DNA of 64,000 nucleotides from Takakia lepidozioides (lineage: Eukaryota; Streptophyta; Takakiopsida; Takakiales; Takakiaceae): NCBI GenBank assembly GCA_030704615.1, contig CM060733.1, positions 69,938,001 through 70,002,000 on the forward strand, given 5' to 3'. The notes under the pieces were generated by a model that searched no databases, was not told the origin of the DNA, and worked only from the letters and a program-made list of their open reading frames with translations. Both the position numbers and the translations under genes were made by a program. Shown here in pieces: positions 62,611-64,000 of this stretch; positions within the stretch are counted from its first letter, which is position 1; each line of letters begins with the position of its first letter.

Positions 62611-63981
62611 GAATCTGGTAAGGAGGGCGAGCATTGACAAAGGTGTCCTTAGCTCTAATCCTTGCTGGCAGTTCTCCCCAGGGTTTGTCCAAGCAGTCTT
62701 CGTTGATCCACCAAGCCTTGTGAGGGGGAGTGTTGTAGATATCTGCGTTTTCCATCAAAGTGTGGAGGGCTTGCAACTCAGACCTGGATGCTCCTCCAGA
62801 TATGTGCCCCACGTGATTTTGGAGGTTTCAGCAATAGAGTAGCAAGACCATTGGTTGTAGAGAAATTCCTGGATTTTTGCTTTGATCATGCAGTGGGGGC
62901 TACTGTCCGGTGGGCAAGTTCTGATGAAGTGCCTGACATCCAGAGAAGTGATCCACAAGGACTCCAGTTCATCCCTGTCTTTAGCCATGACGAGAATAGA
63001 AGGAGGTGGTTATTTTTTGAAGATGACTGGGGTTACATATATGGCTTTTGGGACTTCCTTGCTAGTCAATCGGGAGCAGCCAGGAAGAGAGAAATCATGG
63101 TAGGAGTGAAGAGTTCTCTCAGACATTATCTGTTTACCTTTGTCAGTGGGAGCTGGCATGAAGGCACCAGCTTCCAGGTACATCGGGTCCGAAGGCTCTT
63201 TTTGTTTCTTGGCTATGTGGATTGGACTAAGCTGAAGCAGGTCAGAGGCGGGGGTTGTGCTGTGTATTAAGAGAGGGGAATCTAGTGGAGGGAGGGTTTA
63301 AGACGGGGTAGATTGGACGGGAGAGAGCACCTGCAGGCGGAGAGATGGCTGAAGAAAGGATAATACCATTCAAATTGCCCGGGGATCTCTTCCTTTTGTT
63401 TACAGCGCAGTCCACTTTGATGTGGCCTTGCTGTCCGCAAATGAAGCATGCTGAGGAAGTAGTCTCTTCAATTAACCTGATTGTATAAAAATTGCGCTTC
63501 GAGTCAATTGGGAGCCTAACAAAGTCAGGCAGCATATCCTCATTGGGCATCGTCAAGACCATCTTGGCGCACCCGTTGTCATATAGTTTAGTTGCAATTG
63601 TGGCTGTTTTCCATGCCGGGTCTTTTCTGATGGTTTCAGTGCACATGATAAAAAACACCCAGACAGCCCTAGTAGTGCCCAAAATGGTTTGCTATATCCG
63701 GGAGATTCACGAGGTACTGGTCAGGAATGAAAGGGAGGGAGACAATCCTTGGTCCCCCCAACTTTCCATTTTTGTTACCCATTTTGGATGACCATAGAAA
63801 AATATTGACATTAAACCCTTTCAGGTGAGGGTTGAACTGGAGGGCTTGGGAAGCTGCATCCTGGGACTCAAACATAATTGAGAAGAATCCTCTGCCCTTA
63901 GCATGGCATAAGTTGTTTAAGCTCCCCCTGGCCTCCCGAGTACCTTATGGCCCTGTCCCTGACATAAGCCCTACTGATCTT
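62573..63981 (-). pseudogene. LINE-type ORF1 (DUF4283-like plus zinc knuckle)
   Basis: On the minus strand, HAKGRGFFSIMFESQDAASQ and ALQFNPHLKGFNVNIFLW begin the Gag-like RNA-binding region of plant/algal LINE ORF1 proteins. LPFIPDQYLVNLPDIANHFG follows, then after a frameshift a CCHC knuckle CFICGQQGHIKVDC at about 63,430. Further frames (EAGAFMPAPTDKGKQIM, DRDELESLWITSLDVRHF, PPHKAWWINEDCLDK) continue to 62,573. Several shifts and a TAA near 63,015 make it non-functional. The element runs out of the window to the right. ORF1 packages LINE RNA. The plus-strand ORF at 62,788-63,270 is its shadow. Confidence 0.72.
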
Positions 63982-64000
63982 CTTTCCAGCGACATGAACC

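Noticed and set aside
62788-63270. Plus-strand ORF of 160 codons
   Set aside because: Lies opposite minus-strand LINE ORF1 coding; no family match on the plus strand.

Overview
The window looks like nuclear DNA of a large-genome streptophyte, most likely a charophyte alga of the Chara type. The evidence is spliceosomal introns of about 80-240 bp with GT..AG ends, a plant-type tRNA-Met primer-binding site, PLS-type PPR repeats, a RAD23-like UBA fragment and plant-type MULE, hAT, CACTA, LINE and Ty3/gypsy elements. One gypsy element carries a DNA cytosine methyltransferase, a trait known from charophytes and dinoflagellates. The species call is inference. I see no organellar or bacterial genes and no undamaged housekeeping gene; almost everything is mobile, captured or decaying.

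Layout. 0-7.4 kb: a broken multi-exon gene with a BED-like zinc finger, a Pro/Ser-rich middle and a C-terminal Ulp1 (C48) protease, lying in C-rich then G-rich repeats. 8-9.3 kb: a RAD23-like UBA exon and an acidic hypothetical ORF. 10.5-11.8 kb: a gypsy integrase relic. 13.85-14.66 kb: a palindromic tandem array. 17.0-17.5 kb: a LINE-type fragment. 19.1-21.9 kb: CACTA (TNP2) and hAT transposase pseudogenes. 22.9-23.55 kb: a second palindromic array. 23.9-25.2 kb: a coiled-coil/RING pseudogene that stops abruptly.

25.7-30.8 kb (minus strand): two FCP1-like genes plus a Ser-Pro repeat protein. 33.7-36.4 kb (minus): a truncated gypsy element with one LTR. 36.8-43.8 kb (minus): a nearly full-length gypsy polyprotein in the order Gag, zinc knuckle, protease, DNMT3-like methyltransferase, RT, RNase H, integrase, PHD finger. 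43.9-46.7 kb: a MULE transposase gene. 47.0-50.7 kb (minus): a DDE/RNase H-like gene with an MDN...GHTHEDID core. 52,481-58,872: a complete non-autonomous CACTA element (10-bp TIRs, AGG target duplication) carrying a PPR gene with a 195-bp unit repeated seven times at exact spacing. 59.8-62.6 kb (plus): an RNA polymerase II CTD-like repeat protein and a ParB-like nuclear protein. 62.6-64 kb (minus): a LINE ORF1.

Three gene blocks (25-31, 47-51 and 59.5-62.6 kb) share a 24-bp palindrome, 11-nt arms around two variable bases, found 12 times in the window and nowhere outside these blocks. The blocks encode FCP1-like CTD-phosphatase folds without the nucleophile Asp, a CTD-like substrate mimic, a ParB-like protein and a DDE-like protein. 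I propose they belong to one undescribed palindrome-tagged mobile gene family. Many in-frame stops across the elements are TGA or TAG where CGA or CAG would restore the frame, as expected from deamination of methylated cytosine.
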